The notes under the pieces: model-generated
What the model saw: the letters and a program-made list of their open reading frames with translations, nothing else
Told to the model about the DNA's origin: nothing
Databases searched by the model: none
Position numbers and translations under genes: made by a program
In this document: piece after piece, positions 1 through 10,400 of the stretch
How positions within the stretch are numbered: the stretch's first letter is position 1
Layout: each line of letters opens with the position of its first letter
Assembly: GCA_026770025.1 (NCBI GenBank)
Contig: JAMXDE010000064.1
Location: forward strand, 186,001-250,000
Direction of reading: 5' to 3'
Source of the DNA: Craspedostauros australis
Lineage: Eukaryota > Bacillariophyta > Bacillariophyceae > Mastogloiales > Achnanthaceae
DNA length: 64,000 bases

Positions 1-3000
1 GCAGCCGGATCTGTTGGTATCCGTCTGGAACGGTCTTGGTCTTGCCGAGCGATCGGAATGTCTCATATCCGAAGAGCTGTTCCATCTCGGTACGTTCTGC
101 ATCTGCCCAGAGTGTGTTGCCGTTGCGTTTGTCGAGGCGTACGGCTTCTTGGTGATTGCGTGGTACCTGGACACCAAACTGGTAGATGGGTGCGTTGGTG
201 TGCTTCTTGGCCTTGTTGATGGAGGTCTTGCGCTCCATTCGAGCCTGTCGGTCAGAGAGCTTCTTCAGCCGTTTCCATCCAGGCTGATCGAGCAATCCGT
301 TCTTCCGGCCGTATGCCGCACATGATACAGGATCATCTTGCAACATGGTGGAGAGCGGTTCGGATGTTGTTGATCCGTCATCCCATTGTACAATGACATT
401 GTATCGGGACCCCTTGTAGGTCTTTGCGTTCGGAGCGAGAGGTCCTTCGTGGCCGATGATGCCTTGGAACCCCCATACTCCGTCTTCGTCGTCTTCGTTG
501 CGTTCGAGCTGCTGTTCGATGATGTCGGACAGCTGGACGTAGGAGATGAGTTCGTTGGTGGCTCCATCGTCGAAGGCGAGCAACATCTTGATTCGCTGAT
601 GGTTCGCCGCATCCGCATCATTGACGCGTTGGATGACTTCGGCCTTGACTCTCTGTCCGTCGCGGTCGTACAGGAAGGTCTTGCCGATGAGATCCTCTGG
701 TGTGAATCGAGGGATGGAGACTCTTGCCATGTCCGTCGTTCCAGGATCGGACCCCGCAGAAGCGAAAAGAACGGCGTCTCCGAGGGAATGGACAACTGGT
801 TGCATTCCATCAGGCACTGGGACGTCGTCGTCAAGCTCCCCATCACCAGGTGGGTTCGTGTCCGAGCCGTCTTCCTCCCCAACGTCGGTCAGGGGAAAGT
901 CGACGCGGAGGTTGCGGGAGCCGTGCTCGTCGGCTGCACGGATCGAGGATCGAGGGAGGAGTTGTTGGGTGTCATCATCCAACACCCAGAAGGTGAGTTC
1001 GTCACCCTTGTGGAGACAGGGTCCGGCCCATCTCCCCTTCCGCTCCTTGGACTGGCTGGGAAAGCCAGGTTTCTCAACGCGGTAGTACACCGGCTGCCAC
1101 CAGCGGTAGGCAAGGAACTTGCTCACATCGGGACGGTGTCCATAGGCTGCCTGCATCGGCGTGACGTTACCTGCCGTGCGCTGAGCCAAGTGGTTGAAGA
1201 GCACAATGACATACATGGTGCATATGAGCCAGAAGCGAGCAGGTGTGCCCGTCCTGTCCATGATGCCGTTCGTCATGCGCTTGATGTCTTGGATACGCCT
1301 CTCTGCGGCGTTCTGGTGCTGGTGCTCCGGCTCGCTCTGATGGTCAGCGATGGAGTACTGTCGGAGGATGTCTTGCACCTTGAATCCGATCTCGGATTTC
1401 GCGTTGTCGGACATCAGGAGGTCAGGAGCTCCGTGACGCCGGATGAAGTCTTGGAGAGTGGAAGCGAGTTGCTTCTCCGATGTCATGGGGAATCCTGCGG
1501 TGAAGCGAGAATCCACGGCCACGTATACTTGCATCATCGTGCTGCCACCATGGCCTGGCACACCATCGTCGTGTGCAGGTGTGTCAGAGAACAAAGTGTC
1601 CATGGCAACAGTCTCGTGGAGTCTGTCCACGTTCGCGGCAGGGAATCTGGTCTTGAAGTGCTTCCTCATGGTGAACCGCTCGGAGGTGCGGTACCATTGG
1701 GACGTGCACTTGAGAGTGTCTTGGACTCTTCTGGCCGGGATCCATCCGAAGTACGGACGGAGGGCCTCATAGTCGATCGTCGGCTTCGCGCGAGTGATAG
1801 CGCCTTGCTGTGGGGCACCGGTCTCACTGGTGAACACTTCGATGGAGTCTGGTGACTGGACGTCGTCGTCTGGGACACCATCAGAGATCTCGTCCGGCAA
1901 AGTGAACTCTTGATCGAGAGTGGACGGGTCCCACTCTTCGTCGGCAGTGAAATCCACGTGAGGGTACGTGTCAATCTCCTTGCGTGTGGGAGGCCTCATG
2001 TCCATGTAGGACAGGCCCTGTCGGATGGAGAGAGGGATCACATGCCCATCAGGCACGACGATTGTCTGTCTCCCTCCAGGGAGGTCGCGAGGACGCTCGT
2101 TGACATCGAGACCGAATGCACCGAGCTGATTCGTCGAGTGAATCGTCTTGCCCTTGCCATAGAGGGCGTATTGGTGGAACTTCGCGATGATAGGTCCCTC
2201 GGTGGACATGACGAGTCCAGCAACCGTTCCAATGTCCAGGTTGAGGATCGCGGTGTCTCCAATCCCGCTGATGTCGGCGGTATGGTTGGTACGGCTGATG
2301 ATAGTCACATCATCGCCTGCCAATCCTCCATTCGCACCGCTGTCAATCAGGGAACCGGACTTCGCAACATCGCTCTTGTTGAAGCTGTATTGCAGGACTG
2401 TGGCCTGAACAGCACGGTAGACCTTGCCCTGGATGATCACTTCGTCAGAAGTGTTGGTGTTGGTCGTGGCATTGGCCAGCATGCGCTTGATGGCATCGCC
2501 GGGGAGTTCGTCAGAACCGGCGCTGCCGGAGGTCGAGGTGGACTTGGCTTGCCCGCCGCCCCCATTGCCAGTGGTGGATGTCTTGTTGGCCTGTCTGTTC
2601 GATGCATCCCTGGTGTACTTGGGGTCCCAAGTACCCTTGGACTGCATGTGGGCCTTCTTCTGATCCCATGTCATTTGCTTCCATTCGTTGTCTGGGATTC
2701 TCTTGTTCGTGCTCTTGTTCTTGGATTGGTTGGTCTTGTTCTCGTTGTTGCTTGCGTCCTTGCTTGTGTTGTTGACCCTACGCTTGGTCTTGTTGCGTGG
2801 GACGCGCAGGTCATTGCGCTGTGCGGATCTGCGCACAACGCCAAGGAAGGCATCGAAGTCCAACCTGAAGTCGGTCTTTCCTGTCGCCAACGCCAAGTTG
2901 CTCTGGAGAGCATCGGCGTTGTCAAGGGAACGGAAGAGATCGGCGTCAGGGGTGATGGCCTCCTTGAGCCACTGGAGCTTCCAGTCCTCAGAGACAGGTG

Positions 3001-3877
3001 CATCTTGGATCTCTTCGAGGTCGTTGATCTTGCTGAGCCAGCTGTTCACGAAGGCTTCGCGGCTGCCGTTCCAGGAGTGGTTCAGCTTGAGATTTCGGAT
3101 CTCCTCTTGGATCAGCTGGGCCTTGTTGGCTGCGGCCACTCCGGTCGCGTACTCCTCACGGAGCATGGTATACACCCCATGGCCATTCTCGTCATCGGCG
3201 TATGCCTGAAGACAGTTGCGGCTCTTCGTGGTCCTGAGGCAGTGGGTCAAGACGTAGAAGAGGAAGGTGCGCTGCTTGTCGAACAGCTCAGACTCATCTT
3301 GGGTCGGGAGGTACTCGGGGTCCACGACGTTCTTCACACCGTGCGCTGCAGCGGTGGCTCGAAGACGTCGATCAAAGACCATGAACTGGTCATCGCTCTT
3401 CAGGATCGGATAGTCGCTGAGGTTCCGCTTGATGCCCTTGTCGAAGGCAGCGGCTCCATCAGAGACAGGTTCAGGTGGTGGTGGTGGTGTCACCATGGAC
3501 GACATGGTGGGTTCGGGTGTCGGTGTGGAGGCTTCCACACGTTTCTTGAGTTCGGCTCTCATGAAGCTCTGGAGCCTCGCAGCGTTCAGGTCAAGCCAGA
3601 CGGAGTCGCCGTCGCCAGCTTGCGCGTCATACCACATTGGGAGTGCGAGGATCTTGCGAATGTGCAATGCGGTCAATCGGCATGAGTATGGGTCTCCCGA
3701 GGTGGGAGTGATGTCGCGATGAAGACCGTCGAGGTCTTCCTTGGTGAGGAAGGTGAGGTCGTCAACGTTCTCCACCGCTGCGTCGATGATAACGCGGCGA
3801 TGGTCGGAGTCGTCGGAGATACCTACGGCCTTGAGGACGTGGTTCAGGATGGTGATGGGGTCGGTGGGTTCTGTCAT
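1..3877 (-). CDS. gag-pol: Copia-type Gag-Pol polyprotein, diatom-like, runs off left edge (element H)
   Basis: The minus strand is open from an ATG at 3877 to the window edge, about 1290 codons, with no stop in that frame at the points I checked. The N-terminal ~400 residues form Gag, without a CCHC knuckle that I could find. The aspartic protease motif DSGANGGLAG lies near residue 511. The integrase core shows VAVDSR, SDNAKSE (about 822) and QNAAERRIQD (about 862), the expected D, D and E positions. A linker beginning IPRFTPEDL (about 1053) leads to the start of RT (NGNTLWADAERTEM, about 1245), where the window ends. The long plus-strand frames here are antisense mirrors of these codons. 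From family knowledge this resembles the diatom CoDi-like copia clade. RT catalytic and RNase H residues are outside the window, so intactness is unknown. Confidence 0.85.
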   Translation of the reverse strand, partial: MTEPTDPITILNHVLKAVGISDDSDHRRVIIDAAVENVDDLTFLTKEDLDGLHRDITPTSGDPYSCRLTALHIRKILALPMWYDAQAGDGDSVWLDLNAARLQSFMRAELKKRVEASTPTPEPTMSSMVTPPPPPEPVSDGAAAFDKGIKRNLSDYPILKSDDQFMVFDRRLRATAAAHGVKNVVDPEYLPTQDESELFDKQRTFLFYVLTHCLRTTKSRNCLQAYADDENGHGVYTMLREEYATGVAAANKAQLIQEEIRNLKLNHSWNGSREAFVNSWLSKINDLEEIQDAPVSEDWKLQWLKEAITPDADLFRSLDNADALQSNLALATGKTDFRLDFDAFLGVVRRSAQRNDLRVPRNKTKRRVNNTSKDASNNENKTNQSKNKSTNKRIPDNEWKQMTWDQKKAHMQSKGTWDPKYTRDASNRQANKTSTTGNGGGGQAKSTSTSGSAGSDELPGDAIKRMLANATTNTNTSDEVIIQGKVYRAVQATVLQYSFNKSDVAKSGSLIDSGANGGLAGDDVTIISRTNHTADISGIGDTAILNLDIGTVAGLVMSTEGPIIAKFHQYALYGKGKTIHSTNQLGAFGLDVNERPRDLPGGRQTIVVPDGHVIPLSIRQGLSYMDMRPPTRKEIDTYPHVDFTADEEWDPSTLDQEFTLPDEISDGVPDDDVQSPDSIEVFTSETGAPQQGAITRAKPTIDYEALRPYFGWIPARRVQDTLKCTSQWYRTSERFTMRKHFKTRFPAANVDRLHETVAMDTLFSDTPAHDDGVPGHGGSTMMQVYVAVDSRFTAGFPMTSEKQLASTLQDFIRRHGAPDLLMSDNAKSEIGFKVQDILRQYSIADHQSEPEHQHQNAAERRIQDIKRMTNGIMDRTGTPARFWLICTMYVIVLFNHLAQRTAGNVTPMQAAYGHRPDVSKFLAYRWWQPVYYRVEKPGFPSQSKERKGRWAGPCLHKGDELTFWVLDDDTQQLLPRSSIRAADEHGSRNLRVDFPLTDVGEEDGSDTNPPGDGELDDDVPVPDGMQPVVHSLGDAVLFASAGSDPGTTDMARVSIPRFTPEDLIGKTFLYDRDGQRVKAEVIQRVNDADAANHQRIKMLLAFDDGATNELISYVQLSDIIEQQLERNEDDEDGVWGFQGIIGHEGPLAPNAKTYKGSRYNVIVQWDDGSTTSEPLSTMLQDDPVSCAAYGRKNGLLDQPGWKRLKKLSDRQARMERKTSINKAKKHTNAPIYQFGVQVPRNHQEAVRLDKRNGNTLWADAERTEMEQLFGYETFRSLGKTKTVPDGYQQIRL

Positions 3878-3878
3878 C

Positions 3879-4028
3879 TTGTTCGGTTCGTCACAGAGAA
3901 GCGGATACGCTGTGCTCGGTGTGTTCGTTTGTTCGGTTCGTCACGGAGAAGCGGATACGCTGTGCTCGGTGTGTTCGTTTGTTCGGTTCGTCACGGAGAA
4001 GCGGATACGCTGTGCTCGGTGTGTTCAT
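3879..4028 (-). repeat. Three tandem 50-bp units in the Gag leader
   Basis: Three units start at 3879, 3929 and 3979. They are nearly identical, with one A/G change in the first unit and a changed end in the third. The array abuts the gag ATG at 3877, so in element H it is the last part of the 5' leader. Confidence 0.9.
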
Positions 4029-4256
4029 GTGCGCTGCCTTGGAAGGCTCTTGTTGTTCTGTTCTTGCTTCACGTCGTCACGTGATGCAATTGGTTCATTG
4101 CTGATGGGATCAGCTCGGTGGGTTGGAGGTGTTTTCACGCAGTCAGGTCAGGACGTAGTGCTTGCGACTGTTAATTTGTTATCTCGTTATCGTACACAGC
4201 GAAATCACACGAGTCCTTCAAGAGAGATCAAGTCTTTCAGGACGCGGGTGACGAGC

Positions 4257-4730
4257 TGTTGAGTGAAGACACTGTTTGGGTTGAGTGACTTCTGGTTCTA
4301 TGTTATCTTCATTGAGTTGTATCTCACGTTGCTGTCTTCAAGGTCAGCTCTCAGTCATTGCACCTCTGCGATCTTGTTATGATGTGGAGATGACCCATGA
4401 TGTGGCGATGATGTCTTCTGTGTCGACGTCACTCGTCACCGTTCCATGGCTCTGTCGATTCCACATTCCATTGATGATGCTTGAGGTTGTCGAGTGTGTT
4501 GTCATTTCAGGTTTAGTTGGGAAGTATATCAGGTCGGACTGGACATCACGTGTTTGCCGGGCGATGGCCAGACCGAATCTCTGATGTTCTCTCTAGTGTG
4601 TCCCTCTTATGCCGAAAATCATGTGTCGGAGTAAAGCATCGTTTCAACACATACCGGGACAGACTAATCAGAAAACGAATCAGGTGAATAAAGCATTGTG
4701 CTAATATATACTCACATGTACATCTCGACA
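4257..4730 (-). mobile_element. Probable 5' LTR of element H
   Basis: The block begins TGTTGAG and ends TCTCGACA. It shares GGTTTAGTTGGGAAGTA and the terminal CATGTACATCTCGACA with the LTRs of element A, so it is a related but diverged LTR. The partner LTR is outside the window, and the inner boundary at 4257 is inferred only from the TG start. The leader and gag of element H follow on the minus strand. Confidence 0.5.
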
Positions 4731-5297
4731 CCCCAAGACTAAATCAGTGCCCATCATTCCATTGATTCCTTCCATGCATCAGCATTTCTCTCCATGACCA
4801 CTTTCCTTGTGTGACCCCATTCAGGGTTATCTTGTCATCACTTGCGGATTGCTAAGATAAGCATCAAGTTCATCCTATTGTGTTGTGGAGAGTATAGTAT
4901 CTTTTTATACCATAGAATGAGTCACTGTGCTCCATTGTATAATATTATGCTGTGGAGTATTCGCAAGTGTTGCTGTTGCCGTGAATAATAATAACTCAAG
5001 GATTACATCAGAAATGTGCCATAAGGCTTTACCCTCGCCGCTGCAGGCCCCGTAGGGCTGTGCTTTGAGCAAGCTGTCGTGTGTCGTCTGCTATGAAAGC
5101 CCCAACCAAGCCGCCAACGCCCGCCTCTCGGCGTGCATCGACCGCGATCGTCGCCGCGCTCTCACCGCCGCGTGAACGGCGATCATAGAGTTCACCCACT
5201 GTTGCATTTAAACCTCGGTGCCGTGTTTGATATGTCGGCCCTCCCGGAACAAACGCATCTCCGCTTCGGTCATATCCTGACTCGCACCCTGGATCAT
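4731..5297. other. No gene seen; flank and possible 3' UTR of the LINE fragment
   Basis: There is no coding signal on either strand. Because the LINE-type ORF at 5298-5890 reads leftwards, part of this stretch could be its 3' UTR. I see no poly-A tract or clear target duplication. Confidence 0.4.
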
Positions 5298-5890
5298 TCA
5301 GCGGACCTTGCGTCGCAGGTCCTGGACCGAGGGGTGCATCTCTTCGTCATGCACTTTGGCATTCCGCGCCAGCCATACCTCCCACGAGATTCTCCAAATC
5401 CATCGTACGATCTCTCGGGCCCAAGCATTGGCGTCTGGGTAACGACACTCATGCGTCATCATCCAGTGGGCCTGATTGAGAGCCCAGTTCTTGTGGATAA
5501 ACCCCATTATGAGGGGGTACCACCCGATGTTGCTTTGCGCGTCGTTGGATCGTGCATTCCTTCTCCATCTCACAAGACCGACCCGCATGCGCTGGACCAG
5601 CCTTGGGGCGGTCCCGATCTGAACCATGCGATCGATTAGGCCAGAAGTGGCCCCATCCCATGCTTCCTGATGCTCCGGGCAACGGAGAACGTGTTGAGTG
5701 GTCTTGTCGCTGGCACAGAACTTGCATTTCGGCGACTGCAGCTGGCCTGTCTGATGAAGTTTGTGGTTGACGCCTACAAAGCCCGAGGCCCACTTGGAGA
5801 TGAAACGCGTGGACCCACGGTTCATCTTGGATTGTCGCGCCGTCTTGTATGTACGCCAGTCGATCTGGCGAAGCTGCTGCTGCTGTTGCC
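5298..5890 (-). pseudogene. C-terminal fragment of a LINE-type reverse transcriptase ORF (zf-RVT-like)
   Basis: The minus frame ends at 5298. It reads back past an internal Met at 5825 into a Q-rich stretch and RTYKTARQSK. It contains FISKWASG, then a CX2C-X7-HX4C zinc-binding pattern (KCKFC, then HVLRC), then a tryptophan-rich tail with WYPLIMGF and WLARNAKVHD. This matches the region after RT/RNase H in LINE-type elements of algae and stramenopiles, where a CCHC knuckle is followed by a W-rich RN motif. The RT catalytic core is absent, so this is a 5'-truncated copy, as is usual for LINEs. A second relative lies at 26046-26750. Confidence 0.5.
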
Positions 5891-6545
5891 GTGAATGTAG
5901 ACGTGAACGTGTAGGGATGCCAAAAACAACCCTGTGCTACTTGACACAACACGCACAAGGGAGGAAACGCACAACAGAGCCCAATCGTCCACAACATGAG
6001 GAATCAACACGACACTGAAGCTGTCACAACATCACTACCCACTCTGTTGGATACCATCGCAGTCTGATATCGACCAACAATGACAGCATCATTCTCGTCC
6101 ACAGTGAGGACAAGCCATGTATTAGTGTTGTAAGAGCTATCTAAACATATCTAACCCTAGTGGACAACATGCTACATAGCTTGCTAAAATGTCATGTTGT
6201 CCGATTCAATATCGGCAGGATGATACTTGACCTCGCTGAATGGGGCTGTATGCTGACACATCCACAGCTTCAGTTTCGCACATCTCTTGCTGCTTCACAC
6301 ATTCGCAAATACATGTGTCTTGCCCAAGTGCAGTTTTCAACTGCCATATACCAGATGGATGTGTATGTATGTACGTATGTGTTGCTCCTTGCCAGCTGCA
6401 GTTCATCTCCATACTATTCACTTTGCGTTGCCACTTTCCTGCTGCCCCTGTCTTCCTTTCTCCATCGGCTGTGCTGCTGGTGCCCACTCCTTCATTCATT
6501 GAACACTCAACTTACCTATCCCAACCATCGCAGCATTCAGTGCAA
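5891..6545. other. No gene seen; left flank of element A
   Basis: Several small frames exist but none has recognisable domain content. Short plus-strand frames around 6160-6690 enter the LTR of element A and are judged chance. The segment adjoining the LTR (6546-6662) is listed separately as half of a split ORF. Confidence 0.4.
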
Positions 6546-6656
6546 TCATTTGCTCACCAATCGTCTCATTGTCAATACTTTGATGATACAAATGGCCATT
6601 GTAGCTTCCCACTCGCACCTTCTTTGCTTCTGGGCATCGTTGATGCATTCCACATC
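6546..6656 (-). pseudogene. Downstream half of a small ORF split by element A
   Basis: If element A and one target-duplication copy are removed, the minus-strand ORF that starts at 14714 continues in frame here. It reads DVECINDAQKQRRCEWEA and stops with TGA at 6546-6548. The joined frame would be about 76 aa, charged and probably helical, with no recognised domain. It could be a terminal exon or a chance ORF. Confidence 0.35.
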
Positions 6657-6662
6657 TTCCTT

Positions 6663-7454
6663 TGTTGGCAAGTTCCGCTTACGGTAACCTACGATCGTGG
6701 AAGATGGTGTTGGTTGATAGTCGTCTGTTTGCTATTTCATTACTTGGCTACTCCGATGCTCTCGGTGTACGCCGTTCTCTCGCCCGATGCTCTCGGTGCT
6801 TCAATCTGTTTCGTAGATTCGGTCTCCGACTATGAGTCGGTACGCAAGATGCTCTCTCGCTCTTCTCTGTATTCTCTCTCTCTCAACATCGTGTGCTCGT
6901 CGCGCACGATACTCCGTGTTCGATACGTACTCCGTATTCGACACTCCGTTCATTCAGTACTGGCTCCTACTCCATGAGTACTCGCCATTTGAAGTTCACC
7001 TTCTGTGTCCATGATGCTGATGCCCTTCGGTCATCGGATCTTTGCCTCCTGCTCTGACTTGGAGACAGATGTCGACGTGGTGACATGATGACATCCTGTC
7101 GACGTCAGTAGGCGTCCTTCTGCTCTCCAGATGTCACGTTCCATTGGTGATGCAGTGGTCTGTCAGATGATATCGTCATCTGAGGTTTAGTTGGGAAGTA
7201 CCTCGAGATTCTCTTGGTACCATTGATGGATGGACGGACGATCTTCCAATTCTCTTAGAAATCGTCATTTGCAAATTTCCTCCAGAAATCTTGCCCCTTT
7301 TCGTGTGTTCCGTTTCCCCTGTAATTCTGATGAATCACAGTATACTATCGACACGAATGTAGTTATACCGTCCAAGTCCGTATGAGAGAATAGCGGGTGA
7401 ACGATGCACATATACTCGTACATCTCGACATATACTCACATGTACATCTCGACA
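6663..7454 (-). repeat. 3' LTR of element A
   Basis: 792 bp, identical to the other copy except at 7331. It sits 20 bp downstream of the Gag-Pol stop. The outer terminus carries an extra copy of the sequence ending ACATCTCGACA, so the LTR end is partly duplicated in tandem. Confidence 0.95.
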
Positions 7455-7474
7455 CCCTTCCTATGTGCATTCGG

Positions 7475-10400
7475 TCATTCGAATGTTCTCGATGTGTCAA
7501 GGTATGACTTCTCATGTTCGCGTTGTAAGTCGGCCTTGATGTTCTTGGTGAATCCGTCGCTTGTGTTTTGCTCGGATTTGACAAAAATGATTTCGATGGT
7601 TTTGTTGATTACCATGTTCCTCACGTAGTGATGGCGCACGTCGATGTGCCGCGATCGTTGGGATGTTGATGGGTTCTTGGCGATGAAGATCGCTCCGATG
7701 TTGTCCACGCGGACCTTGATCGGCGTCTTCACTGGGACGCCCACACTTTCGAGTAGCTGCACGACGAAGAAGATCTCCTTTGCCGCTTCGGAAAGGGCAA
7801 CGTATTCTGCTTCGGATGAGCTGAGTGTGACGGCCTTCTGTGCCTTGGATCGCCAAAGGATTGGCACCTTGCACAGGTATAGGATGAATCCCCCTACGCT
7901 GATTCTCGTGTTCTTGTCTCCTGCATATTCGCTATCGCAAAAGAGCTCCATGTCCCAGCCGTCGTCGTCTGGACGCGCTGGATGGATCTTCAATCCATAG
8001 TCCTTTGTATCGATCACATACTTGATGATCCGATACATCTCCTTCATTGCGGCCTTGGTGGGCCCGATCAATACCTTGGAGAGTTCCCTCACAGGGTTCG
8101 CGATATCTGGTCGCGAGTGCTTGATGAGGAAGAGTAGCATGCCGACGCCTCGGCGGTACTCGGCATGTTCTTCCGGTCCGACCTTCTGCAGTCCGTTATC
8201 TTCGGATGGTCGTACGATGATTTGACCCGGGGTTCCCGGTGTCCCATAGCGCTGCATCTTCTCAACCTTGGTTCCGAACTCTTCGATGAGATGTCGGATG
8301 AGGTGTGGTTGACGCAATGTCGCTCTAGTCTTGTCATGGTTCAGTTCGATGTTGCAGCTAAGGTAGTCTCCGAGTCCACGCTCGATTGTCACCTTGAATT
8401 TGCTGCCTTGGATGTCCTTCAGGAATGTCTCCAGTGCCTTGGAGTCTCCGCAGCAGAAGCAATCGTCCACGTAGATGGCCACGATCATACTTCCTTCGTT
8501 CGTCTTCCTGTAGAACAGGCACGGGTCTGCCGCGCTCTGTTCGAAGTTGATATTCTTGAGGGTCGATACCAACATCTTGAACCATTGCCTGGCGCTCTGC
8601 ACAAGTCCGTAGATTGGCTTATGTAGGGTCAGGGCTTCGTCTGGTTGATGATCCATCCCGTTGGGACAGTTCATGTAGATCTCCTCGTCGAGGTCTCCGT
8701 GTAGGAATGCCGTTACGACATCGACGAGTGCGCAGTCCATCTTCTTGATCAGCATGATCACCATCATGACTCGATAGGTCACGTCGTGAATGACGGGTGA
8801 GTAGTGCTCTTGGAAATCCACTCCTGCGACTTGTGAATAGCCACATGCAACGAGCCGCGCTCGATGTGTGCCGTCACGCTTTAGCTTGAAGACCCATTTG
8901 CATTTGCAGCATCTGCGGCCGCGTGGAATGGCGTCTCGTTTGATCTTGCTGTACACTTTACGTGTGTCCATGGAGTCGAACTCCTTCTTGATGGCTGCTC
9001 GATATCCCTTTCGATGGATAGGGTCTGGGTGATTGAAGGCTCCATCGAATGTTGTAGGTTCGATGTGCTTCTCTGGTTCCTTGTTCTCGTCCTGCATCGA
9101 CAGTCCGATGTCGATCGCTGGTGGTTCGGTAATGATTGCATTCATTCCGTACAGTCCTGTTGTGCTATAATGAGTGATCTCAATCTCTCCTTCATCTGCA
9201 ATTTCTTCGTCATCTGTAGTTTCGTTGTTGGAGTCGTCGATCTCCTCGTCGCTGAGTTCATCGCTGTCTTGGTTGGATGATGAATCGCTTTCATATCCTT
9301 CTTCCTTTCGACCTCGTTCGTTGTAGTCTGCGAGCTCACGCAGAGCTCTGGGAATGCTCTTCCCTGTACTCGGCTTGGGATTAGCTTCTCCCTTCCTGCC
9401 TCGTGCTTCGTGACGTCGGATCCTCTCCTTTCTGTCTATGTCACGTTTGCTTGGTTTACTCGGCGGAGGTCTGGATGGTGTACCATGTGTAGACCTCGCT
9501 GGTGTGTTCGGAGGAGTGACGCCTGTGTCATTGTCGGCTTCGTCGCCGGATGGTGTGATCTCGTCATCCTCATGATTGGATTCGCTCCGATCTTCCTCGT
9601 CGTTATGGATTAGTTGAGTTACTACTCCATCGTCCTCATTGTCCTCATCGTCACTGTCCGATAGGATATAGTATCTGTTGCTGTCAGCGAAAGATACTCT
9701 CTTCGCTTCCGATGTTTGACGCGTTGCCGTCCTTGGCGTTGCTCCCTTCCGTCCGATGGTCGTGAAGCCGTCTGCGTCCGTCGTTCCTGTTTCATTGGAT
9801 ACGTTCGGTGCTGGTGCCCAGCCACGGAACTGTCCGTATGATTGATTGAGCCACTTGATGTCGCGTGAGCAGACGAGTGACTTGGTCGATGGTCTGTACA
9901 TGTTGTAGACCCCTGATGCATGTTGGTGTGCATATCCGATGAACACCATCTCTTCTCCTCTGTTCTTGAGTTTAGCGGTGATCCCGCCGTAGGTAGTCTT
10001 CACAACACCCACCTCTCCGAAAGTGCGGAGTGCATCCGCGTATGGTGGATCATTGCCGAAGAATTGTCGATGTGGTGACTCCTTCTGATTCTTCGCTACG
10101 GTGATGTTGGCGATGGCGGTGGCAGTGCTAGCAGCTGCTGCCCACAGGCCATGCCTATACTCTTCGTCGAGCTGTGCTCCGTTGAGCATGGAGCGGATCT
10201 TGGTGTAGAGGTACGCGAACTTGCGTTCTACTCTACCGTTCTGTTGCGGTGTGTTCGATGCCGTGAATTCGAATTTTACGTTGAGTCCTGCATCGATGAG
10301 AATGTCCTGCGTGGATTTGTTCTCTCCACTGTTGTCACCTCGGAAGATGATCTGTTGGTCACCAGTCTGTGACTTGATCGTCTGGATGAATCGTTTGATG

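Noticed and set aside
386..3685. Long plus-strand ORFs of 489 and 591 codons
   Set aside because: They are exact antisense mirrors of the Gag-Pol frame of element H, and their translation shows no domain.
3879..4028. Short Arg/Cys-rich ORFs over the 50-bp repeats
   Set aside because: Translations of the tandem repeat itself, not a gene.
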